Shown here piece after piece: positions 35,714-47,838 of a DNA stretch of 64,000 bases. Positions within the stretch are counted from its first letter, which is position 1. Each line of letters opens with the position of its first letter. A program made the translations under genes and the position numbers. Source of the stretch: Prosopocoilus inquinatus (Eukaryota > Arthropoda > Insecta > Coleoptera > Lucanidae); NCBI GenBank assembly GCA_036172665.1, contig CM069872.1:56468101-56532100 (forward strand), read 5' to 3'. Under the pieces are notes generated by a model. It was given only the letters and a program-made list of their open reading frames with translations, did no database searches and was not told where the DNA came from.

Positions 35714-36310
35714 CGGCTAAGTTGACAACACTGACAGAAAGTCGATTAAAGTGTTGCAAATAAATATTTTTATTACTAAAAAAAAATATTCTGTTATGTT
35801 AACTTTTAATTTTTCCAAAAAAAAATTCATCGCTAAATTTAGGGAGAAAATTCTTAAGATGGCAACACTGACAGAAAACAATCCCCTTAAAAAGCACTTT
35901 TATAAAAAAAATCATCTTTAAACTTAGGGAGGAAATTCTTAAGTTGGCAACACTGAACAAACAAAGATTCCCCTAAAAAGCACTTAAAAATTCATCTCTA
36001 AGTTTAGGGAGAAAATTCTTAAGTTGGCAACGCTGACAGAAAGAAAATCCTCCTAAAAAAAACTTTTATAAAAATTCAACTTTAAATTTGGGGAGAAAAT
36101 TCTTAAGTTGGCAACACTGCCAGAAATTTGGCTCAAGTGTTACTTAAAAAAATTGCATCAAAATCCTATGTTGATTTTATTTTCGCGCTTCCTTTCGCCC
36201 CTCCAAGCAACCCCAGAAAAAGAACCTTTAATAAAAGGAAATACCCTTAAGTTTAGGCAACAAATCCTTAAGTTGGCAACACTGATGCAAAAAGGTGACT
36301 CAAGTGTTGT
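35712..36310 (+). repeat. Tandem repeat with TTGGCAACACTGACAGAAA
   Basis: Six units of about 80-165 bp with GTTGGCAACACTGACAGAAA (near 35,720, 35,864, 35,943, 36,023, 36,109, 36,275), AAAAAGCACTT and TTTAGGGAGAAAATTCTTAAG. It continues into another GACCTAACCTAG module at 36,316-36,660. Confidence 0.75.
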
Positions 36311-36671
36311 TGTTTGACCTAACCTAGTTTTTTTTTCCTGTGACCAATCACCTAGTGACATCAGTGCTGTCAGCTTTACAAGAACGTATCTAACCCGCCC
36401 AAAAACAACTGAAAGAAAAAAACAAGAAGAAGGCAAATAATGGGATGACCTTGGAAGCTTTTTAAAAAGAGAAAGAAACTTGAAGAAATGTAAATATGTA
36501 ATAAAAATGAGAAGAGAAGAATTCCAAACGGAATAGTCACGCCTTTTTTTTTTTTCTTTTTTAGGACTTCTCCGGTGAACAGTCGACGTTCGTTTGTTCT
36601 TCGTTTATTCTATTCGGTGTCAGTGTTCTTTTGTCTTTTGTTATTTTTCTCTAACATTTTAAATAAAGAGA

Positions 36672-37475
36672 GAGCGCACTCTAGGCTTACTGCGCTCAGA
36701 AAAATTTGATAGCATTTGAGGTAACTGTCTTCGTGAGTTCAGAAACGCTATCCCCTTTTTTTATTTATGTTGCCAGGGGTGCGTTCAGAAATAACGACTC
36801 AAGTAACGACAGCGCGCGCTCTATTTACGCTTACCGCGTTCAGAAAAATTTGATAGCATTTGAGATAACCGTCTTCGTGAGTTCAGATACGCTATCCCCT
36901 TTTTTATTTATGTTCCCAGGGGTGCGTTCAGAAATAACGCTTCGAGTCAAGACAGCGCGCGCTCTATTTACGCTTACCGCGTTCAGAAAAATTTGGTAGT
37001 ATGTGAGATAACCGTCTTCGTGAGTTCAGAAACGCTATCCCCTTTTTCTATTTATGTTGCCAGGGGTGCGTTCAGAAATAACGACTCAAGTAACGACAGC
37101 GCGCGCTCTATTTACGCTTACTGCGTTCAGAAAAATTTGATAGTATTTGAGATAACCGTCTTCGTGAGTTCAGAAACGCTATCCCCTTTTTTTATTTAAG
37201 TTGCCAGGGGTGCGTTCAGAAATAACGCTTCGAGTAAAGACAGCGCGCGCTCTATTTATGCTTATTGCGTTCAGAAAAATTTGATAGTATTTGAGATAAC
37301 CGTCTTCGTGAGTTCAGAAACGCTTTACTCGGTTTTTTATTTATGTTGCCAGGGGTGCGTTCAGAAATAACGATTCAAGTAAAGACAGCGCGCGCGCTTT
37401 ATTTACGATTACCGCGTTCAGAAAAGAATTGATAGCACTTGAGATAACTATCTTCGCGAGTTCAGAAATAAAGCA
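36672..37475 (+). repeat. Tandem repeat, ~144-bp unit, 5-6 copies
   Basis: GATAGCATTTGAGATAACCG recurs at 36,708, 36,852, 36,994, 37,139, 37,283 and 37,431, with AGTTCAGAAACGCTATCCCC, TTGCCAGGGGTGCGTTCAG and GACAGCGCGCGCTCTATTTA. Since 144 is a multiple of three, a frame stays open through several copies, but nothing suggests a real protein. Confidence 0.9.
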
Positions 37476-38940
37476 CTTTCTTATTTGCTTACTTACAATT
37501 AGTACAAGTGGGCAAAACTTGGATTGGCACTATTAATAATTCTAAATACAATCTGAAAACGTTGTGTTCGATGTCTTTAAGCTTTGTAAGGGCACTGTCA
37601 AAATTTAGATGTCAATTAAGAGTGGAACGCCATCTATCTACGAACAGCGGATTACGTACAGCTGTGAGTTGATACAAACAAAGTTCTATGATTCGATATA
37701 ATCATAACAAAATAGATAGTGGGACAATCTTATCTGCTTCGTGAAAAAAAGAAATTGTCGAAATTACACTGTACGTATATTATATTGTTACGCAAACAAT
37801 GTAATCGTCGCAACTGATGAACTTAAATACGGATTTTACAAAAGATTACGCCTCAATAAAAGCATAATGAAATATTTGCTGTTACGTATTGTTACGCATG
37901 CGCATATTTTAACCGTAGAGGTAATGAAATTCGAACTCAACTTACAAAATACATAAAACACGTTGTCGGCCGACGCGACGTTTCGCGAAAGTAAACACGC
38001 CGCATCGTCATCCTTACTTATACGTTTCAGTTTTGACAGTTACACTCAGTTCCAAAAAAAAAAAAGATTTAGCCTGGCAATAGCAAAGCCGTTTCATTAA
38101 CATAATCTCTTTTTATTTGCTCGGTAATCAAGGATTACGACGATCTGTGATAACTTAAATTGTTTTTACCGTGTATTTATTAAAGGATTTCGAACGTGAA
38201 GGACGCAGTATAAATTATTATAATTAATAACGAGAATTAAGCGGGATCAGTTTTCTTCTGATTAAAGAAGGTGCTATCCTTATCGCGTTAATCCCCGAGC
38301 GTTGAAATTAATTAATGTCACGGTTAAGTTTTACAAATCACAGTTTTGTATAATATACAGGATGTTCGTTCGTTCATTCCATTCGGGGTGGAGCAAGAAC
38401 CAAGAATCACTTTTGAGGGTGCAGTTGATTCCATCGATCGCCTTTAACTTTAACATCCTATTGGAGTAGTATTTTCGAGATTTTTTAATTCTTACTGCAG
38501 TCACAATTTGAAACAATGCAAGTTGTTGCGAACATTATTAAAAGTGTACACGATGCGAAAATGGTGAGAGTAAAATGATGACGCCGAATATGCAAATCGT
38601 GAATTCTTAAAATGCCTGCGATACTCGTCCTTTTCTCGCAATCTCGCGGTTCATTCACTTTCTACACTCACTTGTTCAATTTACACAAGGAAGAATTCGA
38701 GGTAATAAAGAAAAAAGAACTAAAATCCCTCAACTTTAACTCCACGCCTTCATCAAAAAATCACATGTATTTGGACAGTCGGTATAATAAAATCAATCCA
38801 TGTAGGTGGGTGTAGTATAAAATAGGTAGTTTGGTTCTTATCCAATTTAAAATCCTTTAAGGCCTCCATTTCAACTTTTGAAGCAACAGCGTAAGTCATC
38901 TTCATCATCAAAATCCTATAAGTGCTCGACAAATCGGAAA
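37476..38940. other. AT-rich to balanced spacer, no gene seen
   Basis: A reverse-strand CTCF-like GCCATCTATCTACG is near 37,629, and TATACAGGATGTTCG is near 38,354. No repeat array or domain was recognised. Confidence 0.4.
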
Positions 38941-39480
38941 CGAACAGCAATTCTCAACTAACTGTCGCTTAAAATGAACACTCGACGTTAATGTGAAATG
39001 TCAATTTTAACTAATTTATTGCGATGTTCAAATTGCTTTCAAATTTACAAGTCGACAATGAACACTACGATGAACACTCGACGTTAATGTGAACAGTCGG
39101 TTTTAACTAATTCCGATGTTTAATTCTTGACAAAAATCGAAAATGAACAGCAACTGTCCGGTTAAAATGAACACTCGACGTTAATGTGAACTGTCGGTTT
39201 TAACTAATCTCGATGTTCAGTTCTTGACAAATCGAAAGCGAACAGCGACTGATGTCAATTAAAATGAACGCCGCGATGAACACTCGATGTTAAAGTGAAG
39301 AAAAAAGTCGATTTTTACTAATTCCGACGTTTGGTTCGTGACAAATCGAAAATGAACATTAACTGATGTTGACGTAATTAAAATGAGCGCCGCGATGAAC
39401 ACTTAAAATGAACACTCGGTGTTAAAGTGAACTGTCGGTTTTAACTAATACCTACAGTCTGAAGTTCTTGACGTGTCAAA
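38941..39480 (+). repeat. Degenerate array with ATGAACACTCGACGTTAATG
   Basis: Units of about 100-130 bp with AACACTCGACGTTAATGTGA, CTGTCGGTTTTAACTAATT and TTCTTGACAAATCGAAAATG. The right side grades into the next array (CTTGAAC-AAATCAAAATGAACA), suggesting a common origin. Confidence 0.7.
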
Positions 39481-41560
39481 ATAATCAATAACTCTCAATT
39501 ATTTGAACAGTTAACACGGACCAATTTAAATTAAAAAATCTTTTCGGTCTTCAACAAATCAAAATGAACATCAATTAAATAATGAATGCCTCTCAGTGAA
39601 CAGTTAACAATTAATTTCCGAGTACAGTCAATTTTCAAGTGTAAACGACTAGTTCAGTTGAGCTTAATTTAAATTAAAAAATCTTTTCGGTCTTGAACAA
39701 ATCAAAATGAATAGCAATTAAATAATGAACGCCTCTCAGTGAACAGTGAACAATTAATTTCCGAGTAAACAGTCGATTTTCAAGTGTAAACGATTAGTTC
39801 AGTTGAGCTCAATTTAAATTAAAAAATCTTTTCGGTCTTGAACAAATCAAAATGAACAGCAATTAAATAATGAACGCCTCTCAGTGAACAGTGAACAATT
39901 AATTTCCGAGTAAACAGTCGATTTTCAAGTGTAAACGACTAGTTCAGTTGAGCTCAATTTAAATTAAAAAATCTTTTCGGTCGTCAACAAATCAAAATGA
40001 ACAGCAATTAAATAATGAACGGCTCTCAGTGAACAGTTAACAATTAATTTCCTAGTACAGTCAATTTTCAAGTGTATACGATTAGTTCAGTTGAGCTCAA
40101 TTTAAATGAAAAAATCTTTTCGGTCTTGAACAAATCAAAATTAACAGCAATTAAATAATGAACGCCTCTCAGTGAACAGTGAACAATTAATTTCCGAGTA
40201 AACAGTCGATTTTCAAGTGTAAACGACTAGTTCAGTTGAGCTCAATTTAAATTAAAAAATCTTTTCGGTCTTGAACAAATCAAAATGAACAGCAATTAAA
40301 TAATGAACGCCTCTCAGTGAACAGTGAACAATTAATTTCCGAGTAAACAGTCGATTTTCAAGTGTAAACGACTAGTTCAGTTGAGCTCAATTTAAATTAA
40401 AAAATCTTTTCGGTCTTGAACAAATCAAAATGAACAGCAATTAAATAATGAACGCCTCTCAGTGAACAGTGAACAATTAATTTCCGAGTAAACAGTCGAT
40501 TTTCAAGTGTAAACGACTAGTTCAGTTGAGCTCAATTTAAATTAAAAAATCTTTTCGGTCTTGAACAAATCAAAATGAACAGCAATTAAATAATGAACGC
40601 CTCTCAGTGAACAGTGAACAATTAATTTCCGAGTAAACAGTCGATTTTCAAGTGTAAACGACTAGTTCAGTTGAGCTCAATTTAAATTAAAAAATTTTTT
40701 CGGTCGTCAACAAATCAAAATGAACAGCAATTAAATAATGAACGCCTCTCAGTGAACAGTTAACAATTAATTTCCGAGTACAGTCAATTTTCAAGTGTAA
40801 ACGACTAGTTCAGTTGAGCTCAATTTAAATTAAAAAATCTTTTCGGTCTTGAACAAATCAAAATGAACAGCAATTAAATAATGAACGCCTCTCAGTGAAC
40901 AGTTAACAATTATTTTCCGAGTAAACAGTCGATTTTCAAGTGTAAACGACTAGTTCAGTTGAGCTCAATTTAAATTAAAAAATCTTTTCGGTCGTCAACA
41001 AATCAAAATGAACAGCAATTAAATAATGAACGCCTCTCAGTGAACAGTTAACAATTAATTTCCTAGTACAGTCAATTTTCAAGTGTAAACGATTAGTTCA
41101 GTTGAGCTCAATTTAAATTAAAAAATCTTTTCGGTCGTCAACAAATCAAAATTAACAGCAATTAAATAATGAACGCCTCTCAGTGAACAGTTAACAATTA
41201 ATTTCCGAGTAAACACTCGATTTTCAAGCGTGAACGACTAGTTCAGACGAGCTCAATTTAAATTAAAAAATCTTTTCGGTCTTCAACAAATCAAAATGAA
41301 CATCAATTAAATAATGAATGCCTCAGTAAACAGTTAACAATTAATTTCCGAGTAAACAGTCGTTTTTCAAGTGTAAACGACTAAAGTTCAGTTGAGCTCA
41401 ATTTAAATTAAAAAATCTTTTCGGTCGTCAACAAATCAAAATGAACATCAATTAAATAATGAATGCCTCTCAGTGAACAGTTAACAATTAATTTCCGAGT
41501 GAACAGGCGATTTTCAGATGAACTGTTGAATTGTTTTACTGCGACTTTTATCTTGAGGTC
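39481..41560 (+). repeat. Tandem array: 14 copies of a ~144-bp unit
   Basis: CTTTTCGGTCTTGAACAAAT occurs at 39,540, 39,683, 39,828, 39,973, 40,116, 40,261, 40,406, 40,551, 40,696, 40,839, 40,984, 41,127, 41,272 and 41,417. Units also have GAACGCCTCTCAGTGAACAG, TTAATTTCCGAGTAAACAGTC and TTCAGTTGAGCTCAATTTAA. The middle copies (40,116-40,696) are nearly identical while the outer ones diverge, the usual result of unequal exchange or homogenisation. Confidence 0.95.
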
Positions 41561-41907
41561 AATTAAATACAAACGTCTCTTGGGTTTTCGATAAATCAGA
41601 AATGAACAACGACTCTTAGTTAATTAAAATTAATTGTGAACAGTGAACAATCGCTGTCATCGGTCAATGTAATTTGCGAAATTCTTCTAAACTATAGACA
41701 CCAAGAAGAAGGGAGGGGGGGGAGGGTTATTTAAGGACTTACTAAACACTCTACAGTCAATTGAACATGTTCTTCTAATTTTAAAATTTATTTAATTCTA
41801 AACTTCTTTTTTGTGGAGAAATTATTTGTAAATTAATTTTTTAATGAACATTCGATTGACAGTCAACAGATCAGATTAAGAGCTTCTTGGAAAAAATACT
41901 TGGAAGA

Positions 41908-42068
41908 ACACTAACGGCCAGTTGCACCAAACGCTTAAGCCGAGCTTAAATTTAAGTCTTGTTTATAATGTAACATTTGAGGTTACATAACATTAATACA
42001 ACTCACATTCTAAGCGACCCTTAAAGTTAAGGTCGCCTTAAGGATTTGGTGCAACTGACGTTTAGTGT
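41908..42068. mobile_element. MITE with GGCCAGTTGCACCAAACG ends, intact copy
   Basis: ACACTAACGGCCAGTTGCAC and GTGCAACTGACGTTTAGTGT are inverted ends; inside, CCGAGCTTAAATTTAAG faces CTTAAAGTTAAGGTCGCC. This is the second copy of the element at 18,080-18,345, in inverted orientation, and lacks the nested insertion. Confidence 0.85.
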
Positions 42069-43015
42069 GCTGAGAGGATTTAGATGGTCTTATCAGATTA
42101 GGAGAAATGATTTGGGGGAAGAAAACCCTTAGAATTTTTGGGCCTTATAGATTTTTCGGCACCTAATCCCCAAATTGAACTTGTTGAGTTAGTAAGGTGG
42201 ATGCCTTGGACTTTCGACTTCGATCTGACTTCCAGGTTGTTTGAACCTTATTGCGCTGTTGTCGGTTTTCCTCTCGATAAAACGTACAGGTCTTATCAGA
42301 TTCGGGGGAGAAAAAATCCCTAGAATTTTTTGGGCCTTATAGGATTTTCGTAATCCAAATTGAACTTGGAGTTACTTTGGTGGGTGCCTTAGACTTCCGT
42401 TTGTTCTGAGATGGACCGAGTTCGTTCTTCTCACTTCAAAGTTATTTGAAACTTAAGGCAATGTTGTCAGTTCTCCCCTCGATAAAATATGCGTGGTCTT
42501 AAGAGATTAGGAGAAATGATTTGGAGGGGAGGGGGAAACTCTTAGAATTTTTGGGCCTTATATATTCTCGGCACCTAATCCAAACCGAACTTGGAGTTAG
42601 TTTGGTAGATGACTTGGACGTCCCGACTTCGATCTGACTTCCAAGTTGTTTGAACCTTATTGCGCTGTTGTCGATTTGGGAGAGGGGGAAATCCCTAAAA
42701 ATATTTGGACCCTATAGAATTTCGGCACCTAATTCAAACTGAACTTGGAGTTCGTTCTGAGATGGACCGAGTTCATTCGTCTCATTTCCTTAACAGATTA
42801 GGAGAAATGATTTGGGGGGAGGGGGGAATCCCTAAGAATGTTTGGGCCTTATAGATTTTTCGGCACCTAATCCCCAAACTGAACTTAGAGTTAGTTTGGT
42901 GGGTGGCTTGGACTTCCGTTCGTTCTGAGACGGGCCGAGTTCATTCTTCTCGCTTCCAAGTTGTTTGAACCTTATTGGGCGCTGTTGTCGGATCTCCTCT
43001 CGATGAAATGCACAC
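42069..43015 (+). repeat. Tandem array, ~210-bp units, about 5 copies
   Basis: GATTAGGAGAAATGATTTGG, GGGCCTTATAGATTTTTCGG, CACCTAATCC-CAAA-TGAAC and GTTGTTTGAACCTTATTGCG recur from about 42,085, 42,296, 42,503, 42,665 (shortened) and 42,800. Open frames through it are spurious. Confidence 0.8.
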
Positions 43016-43149
43016 ATTTACTACAGCACACAGCGCCAGAGCTCGCAGTGCGATGATGCTAAATCATTAGAATAAATTGCGCGGCAGCACGTGGGGAATG
43101 TTAATTCCATTTCTCCGGAGGTAATGTTTTAGGTAATTCGAAAGAAGAA

Positions 43150-43560
43150 CTCCCAAGTAATTAAGAACCTGCTAGGACGATGAAGTGCGAGGATAAATCG
43201 CGACGGGCCAGCACCGCGGGGTCCTCGCGGGCCCTCTTAAGTACGACTCTGTCATCGGCCGGGCGGTCATTACGGGCACGAATTAATTATTATAATGTCC
43301 GTAATAAAACAAAACGATTATACCGGCGGCGGCGGCGCGAAGCGAGAGTGCCGCCACCTCTGCACTACGGTTGGCAGCACCGGAAATCCATTTCATTTTT
43401 TTTGTTTTTTTTCTTTCTTAAATTGCTATTTTATTTTATTTATTGTGGACGGAAGACGTTGAGGTATTTACAGAGCGCGCCGATCGTTTGCATTGTGCAG
43501 CTTCGTTGTTTATTATTTATGGCTAGAGCGCGTCCAAGAAATAATTGAGGCCCTAGTTTC
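43150..43560. promoter_or_regulatory. GC-rich non-repetitive island, possible enhancer
   Basis: Rich in CpG, with a (GGC)n tract (43,325-43,338), an inverted pair ATTACGGGCA/TGTCCGTAAT around AATTAATTATTATAA (about 43,270-43,305), and GATTATACCGGC. It contrasts sharply with its repetitive surroundings. Inference only. Confidence 0.3.
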
Positions 43561-43657
43561 GATACCTGAGGCACTCACGTGTAAGGATTCGAATTTTTCA
43601 GTACTCAGAAATAAAATGTTATTATTAGAAATTAAATAACTATGTGATAGTATTGTA

Positions 43658-43786
43658 ACGCCAAAAAAGAAAAAAAAACAGGATACGTGCAAGGTCCGCC
43701 TTGAAGAATATAATAAAATAGAATAACGCCAAAAAAAAAACAGGATACGTGCAAGGTTCGCATTGAAGAATATAATATAATAGAAT
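43658..43786 (+). repeat. Tandem duplication, about 70 bp x 2
   Basis: TAACGCCAAAAAA then ACAGGATACGTGCAAGG and TTGAAGAATATAATA occur twice in direct order. It is followed by TATACAGGGTGTACC at about 43,795. Confidence 0.8.
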
Positions 43787-43869
43787 AGAATTATACAGGG
43801 TGTACCTGTATGTGTACAATGGGGGTGTTATACATAGAGCTTGAATTAGAATGAAATTCGTTGTATTAT

Positions 43870-44440
43870 ATACGACAGTGGAGGCGTGAGGAGCTAGTTT
43901 GAAGCTTCGCCGCGAACATGTCTGTATGCGTTTGCTGGCGTGGCGTTGAAGCCAACCTTAGGTTGTATAAGATTGTAAGCAATGTGAACTTAGTTGGAAC
44001 GACCTGGTTGGTCCCTAGTCCTACAATGTGCCCGTAATTATACGATACGTGACGATCAGAGCCGCGTGAGCTAATTAGGAGAGCCATTGTGTGCCCGAGG
44101 CCATTGTTTATACGGTTTCTTAGTGATGTGCCTAGACACAGAACAGCCAAGAAGAGATCGATGCCTTCTGGCCGTGATTTATAACATAACGCGGCGGCGG
44201 CGGTGTTCGCAGAAGACGAAGAAGAAAAAGTTGCGAGAGGAAAGATTGCTTGCTCCAGGACACTCGGACACGCGAATTCCGCCGCTGATGAGGTCACGAG
44301 GGATTATTGCGTAGCGAAATTTAATTGCGGCGCGAACCTTATTATTGCAATAACTTCGCAGATATTAAAGCGATTTTTAAAGAGAGCGCTTTTCAATTAC
44401 GCCAGCCGTATTACCGCTAACCTTCGCAGGGAAATTTAAA
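43870..44440. promoter_or_regulatory. Non-repetitive balanced island, possible enhancer
   Basis: Contains GAGCTAATTAGGAG (homeodomain-like), two SOX-like CCATTGT/CATTGTTTA words near 44,083 and 44,101, GGCGGCGGCGG and AATTGCGGCGCGAACC. A 143-codon minus-strand open frame (43,866-44,297) crosses it but has no family features. 44,441-45,300 is AT-rich with a GCC-triplet tract at 45,028-45,053 and CACCCTGTATAATG near 44,698. Confidence 0.3.
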
Positions 44441-45329
44441 TTTTTTTAATAAAAGCGTGCCGCCTGCTTACTTCGTTTTCATCGTTTAAGAAGCATGTAA
44501 TTGCTTTTTCTTAAGACGACTACAAGATTTTCTGCTTAACCCCCCTCCTCCACCCCCCGATCACGCCTTTTATTCAACGCATTCAGTCGTCTATACTCAT
44601 GTAAGGGTTATGGGGGTGTTTTTTTTTAAATAGTTTTATCAAATTAACGTCCCGACCTTAATTCAATGAAATTAAAAAAAGATACCAATTTCGACGCACC
44701 CTGTATAATGTATGGACTTACGTAGATATTCATTGAAGTTGTGGTTGTCTTGTAATTTAATTTTTTTTTTTGAGGTGATAGTCCACGTCGCCGTCCATAA
44801 AATTTGATTAAACAATTAAATCGGTCCGTATCAGTTTCGATCGAGAATCGAATCACCGCCCGACAATGAGTCCCCTGTATAAATACAAAAGCGGAATTCG
44901 TTGCGGTCTTGAATTTGAATGCGCATTGTGTCGGAGTTTTCGGCGATGAAACGGCATAACTAATTTCATTTAATTCGTTTCGAGATCGATCTCCGAATTT
45001 AACAGCTGAAAGCGTCCAGTTATTCGAACGCCGCCGCTGCCGCCGCCGCCGCGCTTTTTTTTAACGCACGGATAAAAATCCAACATCCTGTTTGGACGAA
45101 GAAGAGGAAAGAAAACACGATCACGACAAACGCCCGTAGGTCTAACAACCTCGAGGAGAAGACCATCAATTTAATATGTCGGAGGTGTTCGGTTTACAAG
45201 AAAAAAAAAAAAAAACGAAAGAAGGGAAGATGATTTTTAAATTATATATATATTTTTGATGAATGGTTGTGGCTTACGTCAGAAAATTTTATTTTTCATA
45301 TTTTTCTAAATTCTCTTTAGTTTCAACTT

Positions 45330-46770
45330 TATCTTTTAGTTGATCGAATTGTTCACACTTGTACAGTTCCTTCTTTTGTTTTTGATTTGTTCTTTTTCCA
45401 CCTTTCCGTTGATTTTTCTCGTCGTCTTCTTCTACCTCTTAATTAATCACGACATCCGTAGGTTTAACAACCTCGAGAAGACCATCAATTCAATTTAAGA
45501 GTCGTTTTATATCTATCGAAATTTGTTACAATTTTTTGCGCCAAGGAAGACAAGGAAGTATCGATTCAACCAATGAACGTTAACCGTGGGAGCCTGTCTC
45601 TCTCACTTTCTACAAAATTTTGTGCAAATTTTGATAGATCTAAAACGGCTCTTATATGTCGAAGAATTCGGTTTAAAAAAAAACAAAAAAAGGAAGACGA
45701 TTTTGAAATTTTTTTTGACGAATGGTTATGGCTTATGTCAGAAAAGATATTTTTCATATTTTTCTAAATCTCTTTAGTTTTAACTTTATCTTTTAGTTGA
45801 TCGAATTGTTCACACTTTTAGAGTTCCTTCTTTTTTTTTGCATTTCCTAAAGTTTCTTTTTCTAAGCTTTCTGTTGGTTTTCTCTTCGTCTTCTTCTTAT
45901 TAATCGCGACACCCATAAACCTAACAACCCCGAGAAGACCATCAATTTAATATGTCGAGTTCAGTTAGTTAGTTGATCGAATTGTTCACACTTGTATAGT
46001 TCCTTCTTTTGTTTTTGATTTGTTCTTTTTCCACCTTTCCGTTGATTTTTCTCGTCGTCTTCTTCTACCTCTTAATTAATCACGACATCCGTAGGTTTAA
46101 CAACCTCGAGAAGACCATCAATTCAATTTAAGAGTCGTTTTATATCTATCGAAATTTGTTACAATTTTTTGCGCCAAGGAAGACAAGGAAGTATCGATTC
46201 AACCAATGAACGTTAACCGTGGCAGCCTGTCTCTCTCACTTTCTATAAAATTTTGTGCAAATTTTGATAGATGTAAAACGGCTCTTATATATCGAGGAAT
46301 TCGGTTTAAAAAAAAAAACCAAAAAAAGGAAGACGATTTTGAAATTTTTTTTGACGAATGGTGATGGCTTATGTCAGAAAAGATATTTTTCATATTTTTC
46401 TAAATTCTCTTTAGTTTTGACTTTATCTTTTAGTTGATCGAATTGTTCACACTTTTAGAGTTCCTTCTTTTTTTTTGCATTTCCTAAAGTTTCCTTTTCT
46501 AAGCTTTTTGTTGGTTTTCTCTTCATCTTCTTCTTACTAATCGCGACAACCATAAACCTAACAACCTCGAGAAGACCATCAATTTAATATGTCGAGTTCA
46601 GTTAAAAAAAAAAATGATATCATTTTTTAATTTTTTTTATGAATGGTTGTAGCTTATGTCAATGTCAGAAAATTTTATTTATTTTTAACGTACTTTTTAA
46701 AATTCCCTTTAGTTTAACTTTATATTTTAGTTTATCGAATTGCTCACACTTTTACAGTTCCTTCTTTTGT
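45330..46770 (+). repeat. 633-bp tandem duplication plus a partial third copy
   Basis: TAGTTGATCGAATTGTTCAC then ACTTG starts units at about 45,337 and 45,970; CGTAGGTTTAACAACCTCGAG is at 45,457 and 46,090, exactly 633 bp apart. The two copies differ at few positions. Inside each, ATCTATCGAAATTTGTTACA faces TGCAAATTTTGATAGAT. A diverged start (TTTATCGAATTGCTCACAC) near 46,733 begins a third copy. Confidence 0.9.
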
Positions 46771-47770
46771 TTTATGAGGATGAATCTTTTTTTCTCTCTC
46801 CATGTATCACTCTAATGGTAATGGTATTGTCTGTTTTTAGTTTCTCTTTGTCAAAAAATTATTTATTGCACTTTGTTTTTTTCCGCGCGAATCGCAAAAT
46901 GCATTTCAGCTGTTCATTGGTCTTTTGACGACTTCACTTTCTCATCTTTTGTTTGTTTCTACTGTACTTCTACTTTTGCCTAGTTTCTCTTTTGTTAATT
47001 TTTTCTCTTCGATATATTTTTGTCGGTCTTTCGATTTCATTTTCTCTTCTTTTGTTTCCACTCGACTTCTATTTTTCTTGTTTTGTTTGTTTTATTTTGC
47101 TTCGGTTTTGTGAAGTCTCTTTAGTTTTTTTTTTGCTGTTGATCTATTTTGGTTGTCTTTTTCTTTTTCGACTTTCGCTCGGCGATATTATTTTTGCGCA
47201 TTCCTTTTGTTTGTGGTTTTTCATCGTTTTTTTATATTATCGTTCCTCTTTTGTCGTTATTCGTTTGTTTCATCCTGTGTATTGAATTGCACTTTGATTT
47301 CTTGACATTTGTCTTCACTTGTTTATGTGTTACGCCATTTTCATCTTTTGTTTGTTTTTTTTTTATCTTCGGGTTTTGTGAAGTCTGTTTGGTTTTTTTT
47401 TTGTTGTTGATCGCTTTTAGTTGTCTTTTTTTCTTTTTTAATTTACATTGGCTGGCGAGATATTATTTTTTCGCCTTCCTTTTGTTTTACATTTCCCGTC
47501 GTTTTTTTTTTTTAATTTTCTTTCCCTCTTTTTTCTACCATTTGACGTTCGCCGGGCAAACGTCGCCTTCATTTGTTATTCGTTCGTTTTATCCTATGTA
47601 TTGATTTCTTGACATTTGTCTTCTTCACTTGTTTATCGTCGGAGAATCGTCGATCTTCCTTTGTTTCTCGTCCATTTTATTATTTGACAACGACGGTAGT
47701 CGCGATTGAAAAATCCATCAAGTTGATTTTGTTTTTGTTTTTTTTTTTTTTTAATGAAAAAAGTTTGTGA
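46771..47770 (-). repeat. T-rich sequence related to the A-rich element, inverted
   Basis: CTTTTGTTTGTTT, CGTTCATTTGTT-like and TTTTATCCTATGTATTG words mirror the A-rich element words at 21.5-22.9 and 61.4-62.1 kb. Open frames of up to 151 codons on the plus strand are almost wholly F, L, S, V and C and follow from composition. Confidence 0.45.
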
Positions 47771-47823
47771 CTTCCGATTGACGTTTGAATGACAGACAGT
47801 TGTCAAACAGTAGTTGTAGGAAC

Positions 47824-47838
47824 TGTTACCATGGTTAC
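47824..47838 (+). promoter_or_regulatory. RFX X-box-like palindrome
   Basis: GTTACCATGGTTACG is close to the X-box consensus GTTNCCATGGNAAC (one mismatch in the right half). It lies in non-repetitive DNA; function not shown. 47,839-48,540 has no gene I can name. Confidence 0.3.

Noticed and set aside
36706..36999. Open frames through the ~144-bp repeat, giving a repeated peptide
   Set aside because: The unit length is a multiple of three, so a frame stays open by arithmetic. No signal, domain or flanking exon signs.
43866..44297. 143-codon minus-strand open frame
   Set aside because: Crosses a GC-balanced island with simple triplet tracts (serine and alanine runs). No recognisable family, and overlapping plus-strand frames are equally open.
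47149..47604. 151-codon plus-strand open frame, the longest in the window
   Set aside because: It is almost entirely F, L, S, V and C from T-rich DNA related in inverted orientation to an A-rich repeat. No start context, domain or splice sites.
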